Below, one piece after another: positions 26,316-35,913 of a stretch of 64,000 nt of DNA. How positions within the stretch are numbered: position 1 is the stretch's first letter; each line of letters opens with the position of its first letter. The notes beneath the pieces were generated by a model that made no database searches, had not been told where the DNA came from, and saw only the letters and a program-made list of their open reading frames with translations. Source of the DNA: Virgibacillus salexigens. Its GTDB lineage: Bacteria > Bacillota > Bacilli > Bacillales > Amphibacillaceae. The translations under genes were made by a program, and so were the position numbers. The stretch is from assembly GCF_014905415.1 (NCBI RefSeq), contig NZ_BNEO01000006.1:111020-175019 (forward strand), given 5' to 3'.

Positions 26316-28118
26316 TTACTCCACTGTCACACTCTTTGCTAAGTTACGTGGTTTATCTACGTCACAGTCACGGTGAAGTGCAGCGTAATATGCTAACAAC
26401 TGCATTGGCACAACACTGACGAGTGGTGTCAATAATTCATGCACCTGTGGAATGACAAACGCATCTGTATCTTGCTCTAATCCTTTCATGCTGATAACCA
26501 TATCATTGGCTCCACGGGCAACTACTTCTTGCACATTACCACGAATGGAATAATTTACGTTCTCTTGTGTTGAAATGGCAATCACAGGTGTACCTTCTTC
26601 AATTAGAGCAATTGTTCCATGCTTCAATTCTCCTCCAGCAAAACCTTCTGCTTGAATATAGGAGATTTCTTTTAATTTTAGAGCTGCTTCCATACATACA
26701 TAGTAGTCTGTACTACGACCAATGAAGAAGGCATTACGGGTCTTGCTTAAATAATCACGAGCCAATTCTTCAATTGTTTCTTTTTGATCGGTTAGTACTT
26801 CCATTGCATTTGCAACGATGGCTAGCTCCTGCATTGGATCGAAATCTAATTCTTGGCATTTTGCTTTTGCAGTATCTACTGCTAAAATAGCTAGCACTGC
26901 AATTTGTGCTGTATAGGCTTTTGTTGATGCTACAGCAATCTCTGGTCCTGCATATAAATTCAACGTGTAATCTGCTTCACGAGAAAGGGTTGATCCTGGT
27001 ACATTTGTAATCGTTAATGCTGGATGTCCCATTTCTTTAATACGTACTAATACTGCACGACTATCTGCTGTTTCTCCACTTTGTGAAATAAAGATAAATA
27101 GTGGTTTCACTGATAGTAATGGCATATTATAGGAAAATTCACTAGCGATGTGAACTTCAACTGGAATATTGGCTAATTTCTCAATGAACGCTTTTCCAAC
27201 TAAACCAGCATGGTAGCTGGTACCTGCTGCAATAATATAAATACGATCGCAGTCTTTCATTGCCTGTCGTACGTTTTTATCAAGCTTTAATTCATTATCT
27301 TCCGTTTGGTATTCATTAATAATTTTACGCATAACAAATGGTTGCTCATCGATTTCTTTTAACATGAAATGAGGATACGTTCCTTTTTCAATGTCACTAG
27401 CATCAATTTGCGCTGTATAAGGTTCACGTTCTAATACCGTACCATTTAAATCTTGGATTTCAACTTGATCACGATGCACAAGAACTATTTCTTGATCATG
27501 AATTTCCAAGTATTGATCAGTAACTTTCAATGTTGCCATCGCATCACTTGCAACTACGTTAAATCCATCACCTAAACCTACTAATAATGGACTCTTGTTT
27601 TTTGCAACATAGAAGGTTTCTTTATCTTTATTATCAATCATACCAATAGCATACGATCCTTTCAATAAGCCCATTGCTTTGCGGAAAGCCGCTGGTGTGT
27701 CACCTAATTCAGCAAATAATTTTTCAATTAGTTGAACAACAATTTCCGTATCGGTTTCACTTGCAAAGTCAACATCACTTAAATAAGCATCTTTAATTGC
27801 TTGATAATTTTCAATTACTCCATTATGAACAAGTGTGAATCTTCCAGACGCGCTTTGGTGCGGGTGTGCATTTTCTTCACTTGGCACACCATGTGTCGCC
27901 CAACGGGTATGGCCGATTCCCATTGTTGCATGAATTGAATGATCTACGCGCTCTCTAAGTGTTGCAATACGTCCTTTTACTTTAAAAAGGTTGACACCAT
28001 TTTCATTAAGCATTGCAATACCTGCTGAGTCGTAGCCACGATATTCTAGTTTTTGTAAACCGTCTAATAAAATTTCCTTTGTATCATTTTGTCCGATATA
28101 TCCTACTATTCCACACAT
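26316..28118 (-). CDS. glmS: Glutamine-fructose-6-phosphate aminotransferase
   Basis: Makes glucosamine-6-phosphate, the first committed step to UDP-GlcNAc and peptidoglycan. 600 aa. The N-terminal glutaminase domain begins Met-Cys ('[10 protein letters not shown]') with Cys2 as nucleophile and '[11 protein letters not shown]'. Two SIS domains follow ('[20 protein letters not shown]', '[20 protein letters not shown]'), ending in '[13 protein letters not shown]'. The frame runs 60 codons upstream, but Cys2 and AAGGAGG fix the start at 28118. A glmS ribozyme in the leader ties mRNA stability to the product. Confidence 0.97.
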   Translation of the reverse strand: MCGIVGYIGQNDTKEILLDGLQKLEYRGYDSAGIAMLNENGVNLFKVKGRIATLRERVDHSIHATMGIGHTRWATHGVPSEENAHPHQSASGRFTLVHNGVIENYQAIKDAYLSDVDFASETDTEIVVQLIEKLFAELGDTPAAFRKAMGLLKGSYAIGMIDNKDKETFYVAKNKSPLLVGLGDGFNVVASDAMATLKVTDQYLEIHDQEIVLVHRDQVEIQDLNGTVLEREPYTAQIDASDIEKGTYPHFMLKEIDEQPFVMRKIINEYQTEDNELKLDKNVRQAMKDCDRIYIIAAGTSYHAGLVGKAFIEKLANIPVEVHIASEFSYNMPLLSVKPLFIFISQSGETADSRAVLVRIKEMGHPALTITNVPGSTLSREADYTLNLYAGPEIAVASTKAYTAQIAVLAILAVDTAKAKCQELDFDPMQELAIVANAMEVLTDQKETIEELARDYLSKTRNAFFIGRSTDYYVCMEAALKLKEISYIQAEGFAGGELKHGTIALIEEGTPVIAISTQENVNYSIRGNVQEVVARGANDMVISMKGLEQDTDAFVIPQVHELLTPLVSVVPMQLLAYYAALHRDCDVDKPRNLAKSVTVE

Positions 28119-28139
28119 GTTTGTGGCCTCCTTATTCAA

Positions 28140-28191
28140 GGGGCAGACAAACGATCCAATAAATTTGGTTATAGGGGCGCTGTTCTGCCCC
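28140..28191 (-). promoter_or_regulatory. Leader hairpin between ribozyme and glmS ribosome site
   Basis: GGGGCAGA and TCTGCCCC pair across a 36-nt loop, closing 4 nt before AATAAGGAGG. It may expose or shield the ribosome site after ribozyme cleavage. Confidence 0.4.
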
Positions 28192-28212
28192 TTTCTCGTG
28201 ATTGTTGTATAA

Positions 28213-28369
28213 TCATCTTGCTCATTTCCTTTGGCCAACAAGTTGCCTTGTTGTTTTAAGAAACAGCATAACAATTGAGATGTACAATCGGGAGGCACCC
28301 GCCGAATACTCGATAACCTCCAACCTCGTCAACTATTTTCCCACCGTTCGGCAAAATAGTCCTGGCGCT
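28213..28369 (-). ncRNA. glmS ribozyme (glucosamine-6-phosphate riboswitch)
   Basis: The minus strand shows the ribozyme core: cleavage-site region AAAGCGCCAG (cut between 28369 and 28368), GTTGACGAGGTTGGAGGTTA, TCGGCGGGTGCCTCCCGATT and a 3' domain with GGCAACTTGTTGGCCAAAGG. This matches the B. subtilis ribozyme motif by motif. Bound GlcN6P acts as cofactor for self-cleavage, after which the mRNA is degraded, giving feedback on glmS. Confidence 0.95.
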
Positions 28370-28536
28370 TTATGAACCGAATAAAACTTCGCTAAAGCTC
28401 CTTTCTATTTTTAAATCATCCTTAATAGGATACACCACATTTTAACCCTAATTCCCAAATTCAGTCAATCCTTTTTTGTGGTGTTTCATTTTAATATATG
28501 TTTACAAACATGTAATGTTCATGAAATAGACACAAG

Positions 28537-28564
28537 TAAAAGCACCTCGATAGAAGTGCTTTTA
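28537..28564. terminator. Terminator overlapping the stop of the DUF2812 gene
   Basis: TAAAAGCAC and GTGCTTTTA form a 9-bp stem with a 10-nt loop. The right arm contains the stop codon of the 28562-29107 gene. A/T runs on both sides make it possibly bidirectional. Confidence 0.65.
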
Positions 28565-29107
28565 CCAAAACTGTTTATTTGCTTTATATAGCCGTACAGT
28601 TAGAAAAGGAGCAACGATCAAGAGAATACTGCCTATTATGAGGATCGTTATCCAAAGCGAAAATGGATTAAAACTTAAAGCACCTCCATAAAAGAGCACC
28701 GTCGTTGCGCCTAGAATAAGGAATAATAAAGCCGTTAGAATAATGTACACAGAGAGCATGCCATGAACATATAGCAAATTACGGTTACGCTTAATAATAC
28801 CTTCACGGATTGGATAACACTTCAACTGAACCGCCGGTTTTTCATTGGAAAGAATGAACCAATTCCCTTGGCAACACACTTCTTTCCAACCATCATGAGA
28901 TATGCTGGCAGGTAAAGAATGCACTTCTGATTTGGCATATCCAATATGATAATGAATGGATTGGGGATCGTTTCCAGCTTCAAATAAAAATAAGCCTTTA
29001 CTCGGATGAATCTCTGTTAATTGATACCCTGATAAGGCCTTGTTATTTAGCCAGCTTTCTGTTCTCTTTACATCATAACTCCAAAATGGCCTGAAGATTC
29101 GTTTCAT
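28562..29107 (-). CDS. DUF2812 domain membrane protein
   Basis: 181 aa. The N-terminal 100 residues ('MKRIFRPFWSYDVKRTESWL', then 'ALSGYQLTEIHPSKGLFLFE') match the DUF2812 pattern of a cytoplasmic domain beginning with a conserved aromatic-rich segment. Two membrane helices follow ('MLSVYIILTALLFLILGATT', 'LWITILIIGSILLIVAPFL'). DUF2812 genes are often next to a PadR regulator; none is here. Function unknown. Confidence 0.75.
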   Translation of the reverse strand: MKRIFRPFWSYDVKRTESWLNNKALSGYQLTEIHPSKGLFLFEAGNDPQSIHYHIGYAKSEVHSLPASISHDGWKEVCCQGNWFILSNEKPAVQLKCYPIREGIIKRNRNLLYVHGMLSVYIILTALLFLILGATTVLFYGGALSFNPFSLWITILIIGSILLIVAPFLTVRLYKANKQFW

Positions 29108-29211
29108 CTAAACTTAACCTCCTTCCTTTGCCAAACTGTTGAAGTTACTTCCCCCTTTATTCATTTATATGGCATGGTTTGCCGAAAAATTACATTTTTT
29201 GAAAGGGTAAA

Positions 29212-29712
29212 TTAATTATTGTATTGATTTATTTCTACGGGATCGATTAAATCCGTATCGGTAGGTACATATCCCAATTTTCTGCCCATCGAAACAATTT
29301 GCCCTTTATGATGAAATTCATGCGTCATTATATGCGTAACTAACCAGAGATTAGTAAATTCCACTTCCTCTTCATGCCATGGTACCGTTCCTGCTATTTT
29401 GGTATTCCATCTTCCCTTACTCGACTTGATAAATTCATAAACAAGTTGATCCACTTCTGTAAAGACTGTTTTCATATCCGCTGGTTTTGTTATTTGTTCC
29501 GGTGAAACATGTTTCACCTCCCGCTTCCATGCAAATCCCTCTAGCCAAGCATGGTAACACATAGCAGCATGTAAATGTGCATGCTTCATAGAGCCCCACC
29601 CAAAATCCTCTAACTCCGTTTGAAAGTCCTTAACAGATATATTCTCAAGAAAATCAAATAATTTTTCCCTTGTCATTCGTACCCAATCATATTGTTCTTT
29701 AATCAAATCCAT
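29212..29712 (-). CDS. DinB-family protein
   Basis: 166-aa four-helix-bundle protein of the DinB/YfiT superfamily, many of which bind a divalent metal through three His and serve as thiol-dependent transferases. Candidate ligands are in 'KHAHLHAAMCYHAWLEGF' and 'THIMTHEFHHKGQIVSMG'. ATG 29712 has AAGGAG a few bases upstream. It stands alone between terminators, so the substrate cannot be inferred. Confidence 0.8.
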   Translation of the reverse strand: MDLIKEQYDWVRMTREKLFDFLENISVKDFQTELEDFGWGSMKHAHLHAAMCYHAWLEGFAWKREVKHVSPEQITKPADMKTVFTEVDQLVYEFIKSSKGRWNTKIAGTVPWHEEEVEFTNLWLVTHIMTHEFHHKGQIVSMGRKLGYVPTDTDLIDPVEINQYNN

Positions 29713-29743
29713 TGTTTATATCTCCTTATCTAACATATTTGCT

Positions 29744-29776
29744 AAAAAACACAGGAACCGTATCCCTGTGTTTTTT
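29744..29776. terminator. Terminator after the S9 peptidase gene
   Basis: AAAAAACACAGG and CCTGTGTTTTTT form a 12-bp stem with T-runs in both directions, 7 bp past the peptidase stop. Confidence 0.8.
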
Positions 29777-29783
29777 GGCACAA

Positions 29784-31577
29784 CTACCCTTGATGTTTTT
29801 GTAGAAAATCAAGCATGCGTTGATAAACCTTAATTTCATTTTCCTTTTTAGAAAAGCCATGCCCTTCATCCTCTAAGACAAGGTATTCGACGTCACGGCC
29901 TTCCTTTTCTAATTTGGCTACAATTTGATCAGACTCTTCTTTTACTACACGGGGGTCTTTAGCCCCTTGTATAACAAGCATCGGCTTTTTCATTCCATCC
30001 AAATAGGTTACCGGTGAGTCTTTAATAAACCGCTCTTTATCACGTTCCGGATCCCCTAACCAACGATCCATAATCGGTTTCCAATGAGGAGGAACCGATG
30101 TAACAAATGTAAATAAATCAGACGGGCCAAAGATATCCACTACTGCCTTAAAGTATTCTGGATGGCGCCCATGTAATAATAACGCCATATATCCACCGTA
30201 GCTGCCGCCTACCAAAAATAGTTTGTCCTGGGAACTAATATTATTTTCAAATAGCCATTCAATTCCAGCGATACAGTCTAAACGAGGACCTTCTCCCCAG
30301 TCTTGTTCAACCATTTTCACAAATGAGGAGCCGTATCCTGAACTCCCGCGGAAATTAGGTGCGAATATAGAATATCCACGATTTAAAAAGCATTGAAACA
30401 TCGATCGAAACATTTTTCGTTCAGAAGCTTGTGGTCCACCATGCGGCCAGAATATGGTATGGCCGTTATCATATTCCGGATGTGCTTTAAAGAGGAGTGC
30501 TTCGATCTTCATTCCATCAAATGACGCATACGAAACAACTTCCGGATCGACCATAGCATCATTACTTACTCCTAGCACAGGATTATTTGTTAACCGTTTC
30601 CACGTTTCTCCATCGATAGATTGATAGATATTGTGCGGAACAGTAGCACTTCTTCCTAAAACATAAAGGGAACCCGATTTCGTTACTTGCAATTGGTCAA
30701 TCACATCTACTGGCGCATCCAATGCTTGCAACTGCTTTGTCTGTAGATTATAACGATATAATTGATCAACTACACCTTTCTCTGTTATAAAATAGAGGGT
30801 TTCTTTGTCTTTATTCCATTTCAATGTTTGGATGCTTTCTTGATCAACCGATATGATTTGTTCAAAGTCCTCAGTCTCCAAGTCAAATTTCGCCACATAA
30901 CTATATTCGCTTTCATAATCTGTTATAAAATAAATGGTGGAATTATCGACAAAGATAGGATCAAATACGACATGTACCTTATTTGGATCAGGTGTTAAAT
31001 GTAATGTCTTATTCCCCACCTTTACAACCCCTGTTATATAAGTATTGGCAAAAACCCGCGTATAAACAAAGCTATTCTCATCATCAGAAACTGCCGCTAA
31101 TTCAGTTGGAGAAAGATCTCCCTTATTAATTAACTCATCCTTCCCATCTTGCAGATGCCGAATATGTGTATTCAAAAATGAAGGATTGTCAACGGAAGTT
31201 ACATAATAAAGTCGTTCCCCATCCCCACTTAGGTGGGCAAAGAAATATTTTTCATTTGGATCACCGGTGACTAATGGCTGAGGTAGCCCTCCTTCCATAG
31301 GTAATGCATAGATTTGATGATTTTCATCGCCAGCTTTATCAAATCCAGCTAATACAAATCGATTCTCGGAATCAAACTTAATAAAGCTGCATGATTCATC
31401 GTGATGGGCAAATAAATACGGGAATTCATCAGGCAAATCCATTGCCCATAAGTTCATCTTTCCATTTAAATTCGTACTAAACACAAGGCGTTTTTCATCA
31501 TTACTAACTGAAAAATTAGTAATGACATAAGTTCTGAAAAACTGCTCTACGGTCGGCTTTGGAAATTTGATCCTCAT
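29784..31577 (-). CDS. S9 family (prolyl oligopeptidase-type) serine peptidase
   Basis: 597 aa from ATG 31577 behind AAGGGAG; the frame extends eight codons to a TTG. The first 340 residues form a beta-propeller of WD40-like repeats. The C-terminal alpha/beta-hydrolase has the nucleophile in 'LVGGSYGGYMALLLHG', the Asp in 'IQGAKDPRVV' and the His in 'EDEGHGFSK'. No signal peptide, so it should be cytoplasmic, trimming small peptides or acyl-peptides. Related Bacillus enzymes are annotated as acylaminoacyl peptidases; the exact specificity is unknown. Confidence 0.9.
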   Translation of the reverse strand: MRIKFPKPTVEQFFRTYVITNFSVSNDEKRLVFSTNLNGKMNLWAMDLPDEFPYLFAHHDESCSFIKFDSENRFVLAGFDKAGDENHQIYALPMEGGLPQPLVTGDPNEKYFFAHLSGDGERLYYVTSVDNPSFLNTHIRHLQDGKDELINKGDLSPTELAAVSDDENSFVYTRVFANTYITGVVKVGNKTLHLTPDPNKVHVVFDPIFVDNSTIYFITDYESEYSYVAKFDLETEDFEQIISVDQESIQTLKWNKDKETLYFITEKGVVDQLYRYNLQTKQLQALDAPVDVIDQLQVTKSGSLYVLGRSATVPHNIYQSIDGETWKRLTNNPVLGVSNDAMVDPEVVSYASFDGMKIEALLFKAHPEYDNGHTIFWPHGGPQASERKMFRSMFQCFLNRGYSIFAPNFRGSSGYGSSFVKMVEQDWGEGPRLDCIAGIEWLFENNISSQDKLFLVGGSYGGYMALLLHGRHPEYFKAVVDIFGPSDLFTFVTSVPPHWKPIMDRWLGDPERDKERFIKDSPVTYLDGMKKPMLVIQGAKDPRVVKEESDQIVAKLEKEGRDVEYLVLEDEGHGFSKKENEIKVYQRMLDFLQKHQG

Positions 31578-31703
31578 CACTCTCCCTTCGGTTATTAGCA
31601 AATTCGAATTAGTCTTACTATTTACAGTCCAATTATACCTTATGACCTAGGCTAATACTATAGAATATAATTAATTAGATGTAATCTGCCTATAAACAAA
31701 GAA

Positions 31704-31730
31704 AGCTGTAGAAAATAAATTTCTACAGCT
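31704..31730 (-). terminator. Terminator of the two-component/ABC operon
   Basis: AGCTGTAGAAA and TTTCTACAGCT form an 11-bp stem, then TTTC on the minus strand, 7 bp past the ATPase stop. Confidence 0.75.
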
Positions 31731-31737
31731 CTATACC

Positions 31738-32391
31738 TTATTCAATTTTCCCATCTCTTATTGTTACGATGTGGTCTGCAAACGACAACACGCGTTCATC
31801 GTGAGTCACCATAATTCCTGCTTTATTTCGGTTTTTAATTTCATCTGCAAGTAGTTTGACAACCTCCTGTCCCCGCTTTGAATCAAGACTTGCTGTCGGT
31901 TCATCAGCAAGAATTAACTGCGGATCATTCATGAGTGCACGGGCAATTGCTACACGCTGGCGTTCTCCCCCAGATAGTTCATTTGGAAAATTGTTCATCC
32001 GATGCTTTAAACCAAAGTGTGCAAGTAAATCATTTCCGTGCTTCTTCCCTTTTTTTGCAAGTACTTGAATAATGTTTAATTGATCTTTGACTTTCAAATA
32101 AGGTACTAGATGAGCAGCTTGAAAAACAAATCCGATTTTATCAAGACGTCGTTTGGTTACTTCCTTGGAAGAAAGACCAGCAATATTTTCTCCATCTAAC
32201 AGCACCTTCCCGCTTGTTGGTGATAATAGTGCACCGGCAATAGATAGCATGGTACTTTTACCTGAACCTGAGGGGCCAACAATTGCTATAAATTCACCAG
32301 CTTTCACTTCTAATGATGCATTATCTAATGCTTTAAATTCATTCGGTCCGTCTGTATATGCTTTGGTAATATGATCTAAAATAAGTGTCAA
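31738..32391 (-). CDS. ABC transporter ATPase, LolD/MacB type
   Basis: 217-aa ATPase with Walker A 'GPSGSGKSTM', Q-loop region 'FVFQAAHLVPYLKVKDQLN', signature 'LSGGERQRVAIARAL', Walker B 'LILADEPTASLD' and switch 'MVTHDERVL'. Its start overlaps the permease stop by 4 bp. With a single FtsX-like permease it should form a mechanotransmission-type exporter, the kind that removes antimicrobial peptides or lipids from the membrane. Confidence 0.92.
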   Translation of the reverse strand: MTLILDHITKAYTDGPNEFKALDNASLEVKAGEFIAIVGPSGSGKSTMLSIAGALLSPTSGKVLLDGENIAGLSSKEVTKRRLDKIGFVFQAAHLVPYLKVKDQLNIIQVLAKKGKKHGNDLLAHFGLKHRMNNFPNELSGGERQRVAIARALMNDPQLILADEPTASLDSKRGQEVVKLLADEIKNRNKAGIMVTHDERVLSFADHIVTIRDGKIE

Positions 32392-33431
32392 TATGCTGCC
32401 CCCTCAATAGCTTCTATTGGGTCAATTTGAATTACCTGATAAAGAGATACAATGGCTCCAATCGTGGAAACAACTATGATAATGATTGCAGGCTGAAGCA
32501 TTGTCTCTAATTCTAATGTAAATGGCATATCGGCTGGAAACAGGGCACCAATACCAAAGGTAACGACTACTGCGATACTAATGCTAATAAGTGACAATAG
32601 AATGACCTGACCAATTAACCCACGAATTAAGTACATGCTTTTCGCACCTAAAGCTTTTAAGACACCAAATTGTTCCCGCTTCTGTAAGGTCATCACATAG
32701 AAAAACACTGCTAGAACAAAAGCAGCAATAACATACAAGAAAATAATCATCATATTTAAGGATGCTTGTTCTTGGGAATAACTAGGAATCCCGTTTAATG
32801 CTGTCTCTTTCGTAATGACTTCATAGGATCCATCCGTATTAGCTTCACCTTGGACAGCAACAGCATTGAACTGTTCTAATTCATCATTGCTAATAAAGAC
32901 AACAGGTGTATGGCTATAGCGTTGATCTGCCGTAAATCCTGTAACCGTATAAGATGTATTCTCTTCAACTTGTAATTGATCTCCTAATCGAACACCTTCT
33001 TGCTTCAAGGTAGCATCAGCTAATACTTCATCCGCCTTTTGAGGAAACATTCCCTCAGCAACATCCGGCATTAAAATTCCATTACGCTCGGTTGCAAATA
33101 GAGCAATATCAATTTGCTGATCAGCGTCATTTATGGTTGTATTCATCATGCGAATTGCAAGTGTACTGGCATTATTGTTTCCTCCTTGAGCTTCTATCAT
33201 TTTTTCTCTTTCATCAGCAGGAATAAATGAATTACCAATCTCCCCTTCAGCTTCTTCTTCTATAATCAGAGCATCTGCTTGAAGGTCTTGAATTGCTGAG
33301 GCATTATCCGAAGATAGCCCTTGTGCCAATCCAGAAATAATAAAGATAAGGCTTGCAGTTAACACCATAATTAGCCCAATTAAAATATATTTTGTCTTTG
33401 CAAATAGTAATTCCCGAATTGCAAGAAACAT
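32388..33431 (-). CDS. FtsX/MacB-type ABC transporter permease
   Basis: 347 aa. Helix 1 ('YILIGLIMVLTASLIFIISG') is followed by a 180-residue extracellular MacB-like domain, then three helices in the FtsX core, with 'KREQFGVLKALGAKSMYLIR' between helices 2 and 3 as the coupling segment. The extracellular loop is Ala/Glu/Asn rich. It lies 66 bp after the histidine kinase and overlaps the ATPase gene. The set resembles peptide-resistance modules but lacks the large BceB-type loop. Confidence 0.9.
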   Translation of the reverse strand: MFLAIRELLFAKTKYILIGLIMVLTASLIFIISGLAQGLSSDNASAIQDLQADALIIEEEAEGEIGNSFIPADEREKMIEAQGGNNNASTLAIRMMNTTINDADQQIDIALFATERNGILMPDVAEGMFPQKADEVLADATLKQEGVRLGDQLQVEENTSYTVTGFTADQRYSHTPVVFISNDELEQFNAVAVQGEANTDGSYEVITKETALNGIPSYSQEQASLNMMIIFLYVIAAFVLAVFFYVMTLQKREQFGVLKALGAKSMYLIRGLIGQVILLSLISISIAVVVTFGIGALFPADMPFTLELETMLQPAIIIIVVSTIGAIVSLYQVIQIDPIEAIEGAAY

Positions 33432-33497
33432 TTGATTCCCTCCTCTACTGTCCCTACTATAACTCCTTTATATGAACAGAAGATGAACGAATCATTA

Positions 33498-34871
33498 CTA
33501 TTGCGGGAGTGTTATCGTAACTGTTGTCCCTGAAGCAAGTTTACTATCCACTATAATCGTTCCTTGATGTATTTCTACTATTTTCTTTGTAATGGATAAA
33601 CCTAGCCCCGTTCCACTTTCTTTTCTTGTTCTTGCCTTATCCACCTTATAGAAACGATCAAATATTTGAGAAAGGTCCTCTGCAGCAATGCCGATACCTG
33701 TATCCGTCACAGTAACCTCTACTTCAGACTTTGTCTTTTCTACAGCTATGGTTATCGCTCCTTCTTCTGGTGTATAGCGAATTGCATTTGTCATCACGTT
33801 CATCCAAACTTGATGCAATAGTCTTGGATCACCATTTATAATTGTTTTCTGCACCTTCCATTCTACCGTTAACTCCTTCTGACGCCACTGCCATTCCAAC
33901 GTAGACAAAACATCCCTCAGCTGTTCTTCTAACTCAAAAGGAGTCCGTTCTATTTTCTCATCTTCTCGATCAAGTTGAGATAGTGTAAGTAATTGTCTAC
34001 TAAGGATGGACAATCGCTTGCTTTCCTTTTCGATAATAGCTAAATAGTGGTCCCTTTCATCCTTCGTTAGATTTGCTTCCTGAAGCGCTTGCGAAAAACC
34101 TTGAATTGAGGTTAATGGTGATTGAATTTCATGTGAAACATTTGATACAAACGCTTGCCTTCGTTGCTCCGTTTGTTGTAAACTTTTACTCATTGTTGCA
34201 AAGTCTTTTGCCAATTGTCCAAATTCATCTTTACGCGTAACTGGGAGTTGTAAATGGTAATTACCAGCAGCTACCTTATTCGTAGCTTCTTTCAATATTT
34301 GAATTGGCTTTACAATCCAACGTGTACTAATAAGAACAAACAAAAAGCTAAGAATAAGGATTAAGCCAATAATTATAGCAAAGAAAACACGCATTTCACC
34401 AAATTGTTGGGATGCGTACGGGCGTACAAACAACGCGTAATTTTGCTGGTTTTCATTAATAGGAACACCTATTGTATTGGAAAGTGTATGATCAAAAAAG
34501 CCAGTTATAAATAGACGCCAGGGGTAGTTAGCGATACCATGATATACCTCACCTGCAAGTACATCCTTAATAACATTCGAAGGTAAATCCTTCGATTCGA
34601 AGGATTTACCAAACGCCTGCGTATCACCATTATTATGCACTAAATAAAAAGAATAACCTAAATCCGTAACCTCCGTTAAATAGTCGTCAATCGACTGCTC
34701 ACTGCTGTTGTATAAGTCCACAATATTCTTAGCAATATGCGTAACTTTCTCATCATTTTGCGGTTTTAAAACATATTGATAGTAACCATTACTTACAACA
34801 AATGCTATGACTGCACTTGCTATCATAATAAGTATGGTGGTTACAATTATTCGAACGTATAGGGTTCGCAT
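33498..34871 (-). CDS. Sensor histidine kinase
   Basis: 457 aa: helix 1 ('IIVTTILIMIASAVIAFVVS'), a 140-residue extracellular sensor, helix 2 near 165-185, HAMP ('IQILKEATNKVAAGNYHLQL'), H-box 'SNVSHEIQSPLTSIQGF', N-box 'TNAIRYTPEEGAITI' and ATP-lid boxes 'DTGIGIAAEDL' and 'GTGLGLSI'. It is 21 bp downstream of its response regulator. The sensor-coding DNA holds a perfect 13-bp hairpin at 34582-34610. The ligand is probably handled by the ABC exporter downstream. Confidence 0.93.
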   Translation of the reverse strand: MRTLYVRIIVTTILIMIASAVIAFVVSNGYYQYVLKPQNDEKVTHIAKNIVDLYNSSEQSIDDYLTEVTDLGYSFYLVHNNGDTQAFGKSFESKDLPSNVIKDVLAGEVYHGIANYPWRLFITGFFDHTLSNTIGVPINENQQNYALFVRPYASQQFGEMRVFFAIIIGLILILSFLFVLISTRWIVKPIQILKEATNKVAAGNYHLQLPVTRKDEFGQLAKDFATMSKSLQQTEQRRQAFVSNVSHEIQSPLTSIQGFSQALQEANLTKDERDHYLAIIEKESKRLSILSRQLLTLSQLDREDEKIERTPFELEEQLRDVLSTLEWQWRQKELTVEWKVQKTIINGDPRLLHQVWMNVMTNAIRYTPEEGAITIAVEKTKSEVEVTVTDTGIGIAAEDLSQIFDRFYKVDKARTRKESGTGLGLSITKKIVEIHQGTIIVDSKLASGTTVTITLPQ

Positions 34872-34892
34872 TCATATACTCCCTCCATACCT

Positions 34893-35567
34893 CTATTCCA
34901 CGATATCTAACTTATAACCACGTCCACGTATTGTCTGAATCATAAAATTAGGATGGAGATCTAAAAATCGCTTTCGTAGTCGCTTAATGTGTACATCCAC
35001 CGTACGATCATTTCCTTCATAATCAGATCCCCAAACCAACTCAATCAGTTTTTCCCTAGAAAAAATTTGATTAGGGTAACTTGCAAGCTGTGCTAATAAT
35101 TCAAATTCTTTTAAAGGAAGAATGATGACTCCCCCGTTAATATAGACTTCATAACTTTTTCGATCAATTATCGTATCCCCAACTTGAATTTTTTCATCAT
35201 GTACCATACGAAAACGCCTGAGCAATGCCCGAATACGAAATAACACCTCTTTCGGTTCAAAGGGTTTTACAATATAGTCATCTGTTCCTGCTATGTATGC
35301 TTTTTCTTTATCTGCTATTTCACCTTTAGCGGTAAGCATTATAACTGGAATATCATAACTACTTCTAATTTCCTCACACAACTGATAGCCATCTACTTTT
35401 GGCATCATAATATCCACAATAGCTATGCTACATGTAGTTTGTTCTAGCTTGTCCAAAGCTTCTTCTCCATCAATTGCTTCTACTGTTTGATACCCTTCCT
35501 TTTGCAGATAGAATCGTAATAGTTCTCTAATATGAGCATCATCATCGACAAGTAATATTGTAACCAT
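34893..35567 (-). CDS. OmpR/PhoB-family response regulator
   Basis: 224 aa from ATG 35567; GGAGG lies 10 nt upstream inside the seven-codon extension of the frame. Receiver domain 'VTILLVDDDAHIRELLRFYL' with phospho-acceptor Asp in 'IAIVDIMMPKVDGY' and Lys in 'IVKPFEPKEVLF'; winged helix ends 'NFMIQTIRGRGYKLDIVE'. First gene of an operon with its kinase and an ABC exporter, which it presumably activates. Confidence 0.94.
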   Translation of the reverse strand: MVTILLVDDDAHIRELLRFYLQKEGYQTVEAIDGEEALDKLEQTTCSIAIVDIMMPKVDGYQLCEEIRSSYDIPVIMLTAKGEIADKEKAYIAGTDDYIVKPFEPKEVLFRIRALLRRFRMVHDEKIQVGDTIIDRKSYEVYINGGVIILPLKEFELLAQLASYPNQIFSREKLIELVWGSDYEGNDRTVDVHIKRLRKRFLDLHPNFMIQTIRGRGYKLDIVE

Positions 35568-35913
35568 TTCCGCGTTTCCTCCTGACATTACTTAGTCTAT
35601 CCTATCCTAGTTAAATTCATAGATTTTGATAATAAAGTGACTTTTATAAACCAATAGTTCAAATTTTTTCTGTTCGATTTGTTAAATTATAGTTATAGTT
35701 ACTACTAAAAGGAATAGGATAACCTGATATTGTCTGTAGATTATAGCAACTGAAAAAGGCCTGTCTTATGCAGGTACAGCACAGGTACAGAAATTCAATC
35801 GGTTAGCGTTTTTGATATATACGAGTTAGCAATACTCACCCACGTTAAACATGCCTAGTTGAGAATGTGGTTTTAATGAACAAGCCGATAGTTTCTTAGC
35901 CCCATCTTTATAA
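35568..35913. other. Intergenic stretch with no recognised gene
   Basis: About 350 bp, AT-rich, holding the promoter region of the response-regulator operon. A short tandem motif (CAGGTACAG twice, 35771-35790) is the only visible structure. Confidence 0.4.
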
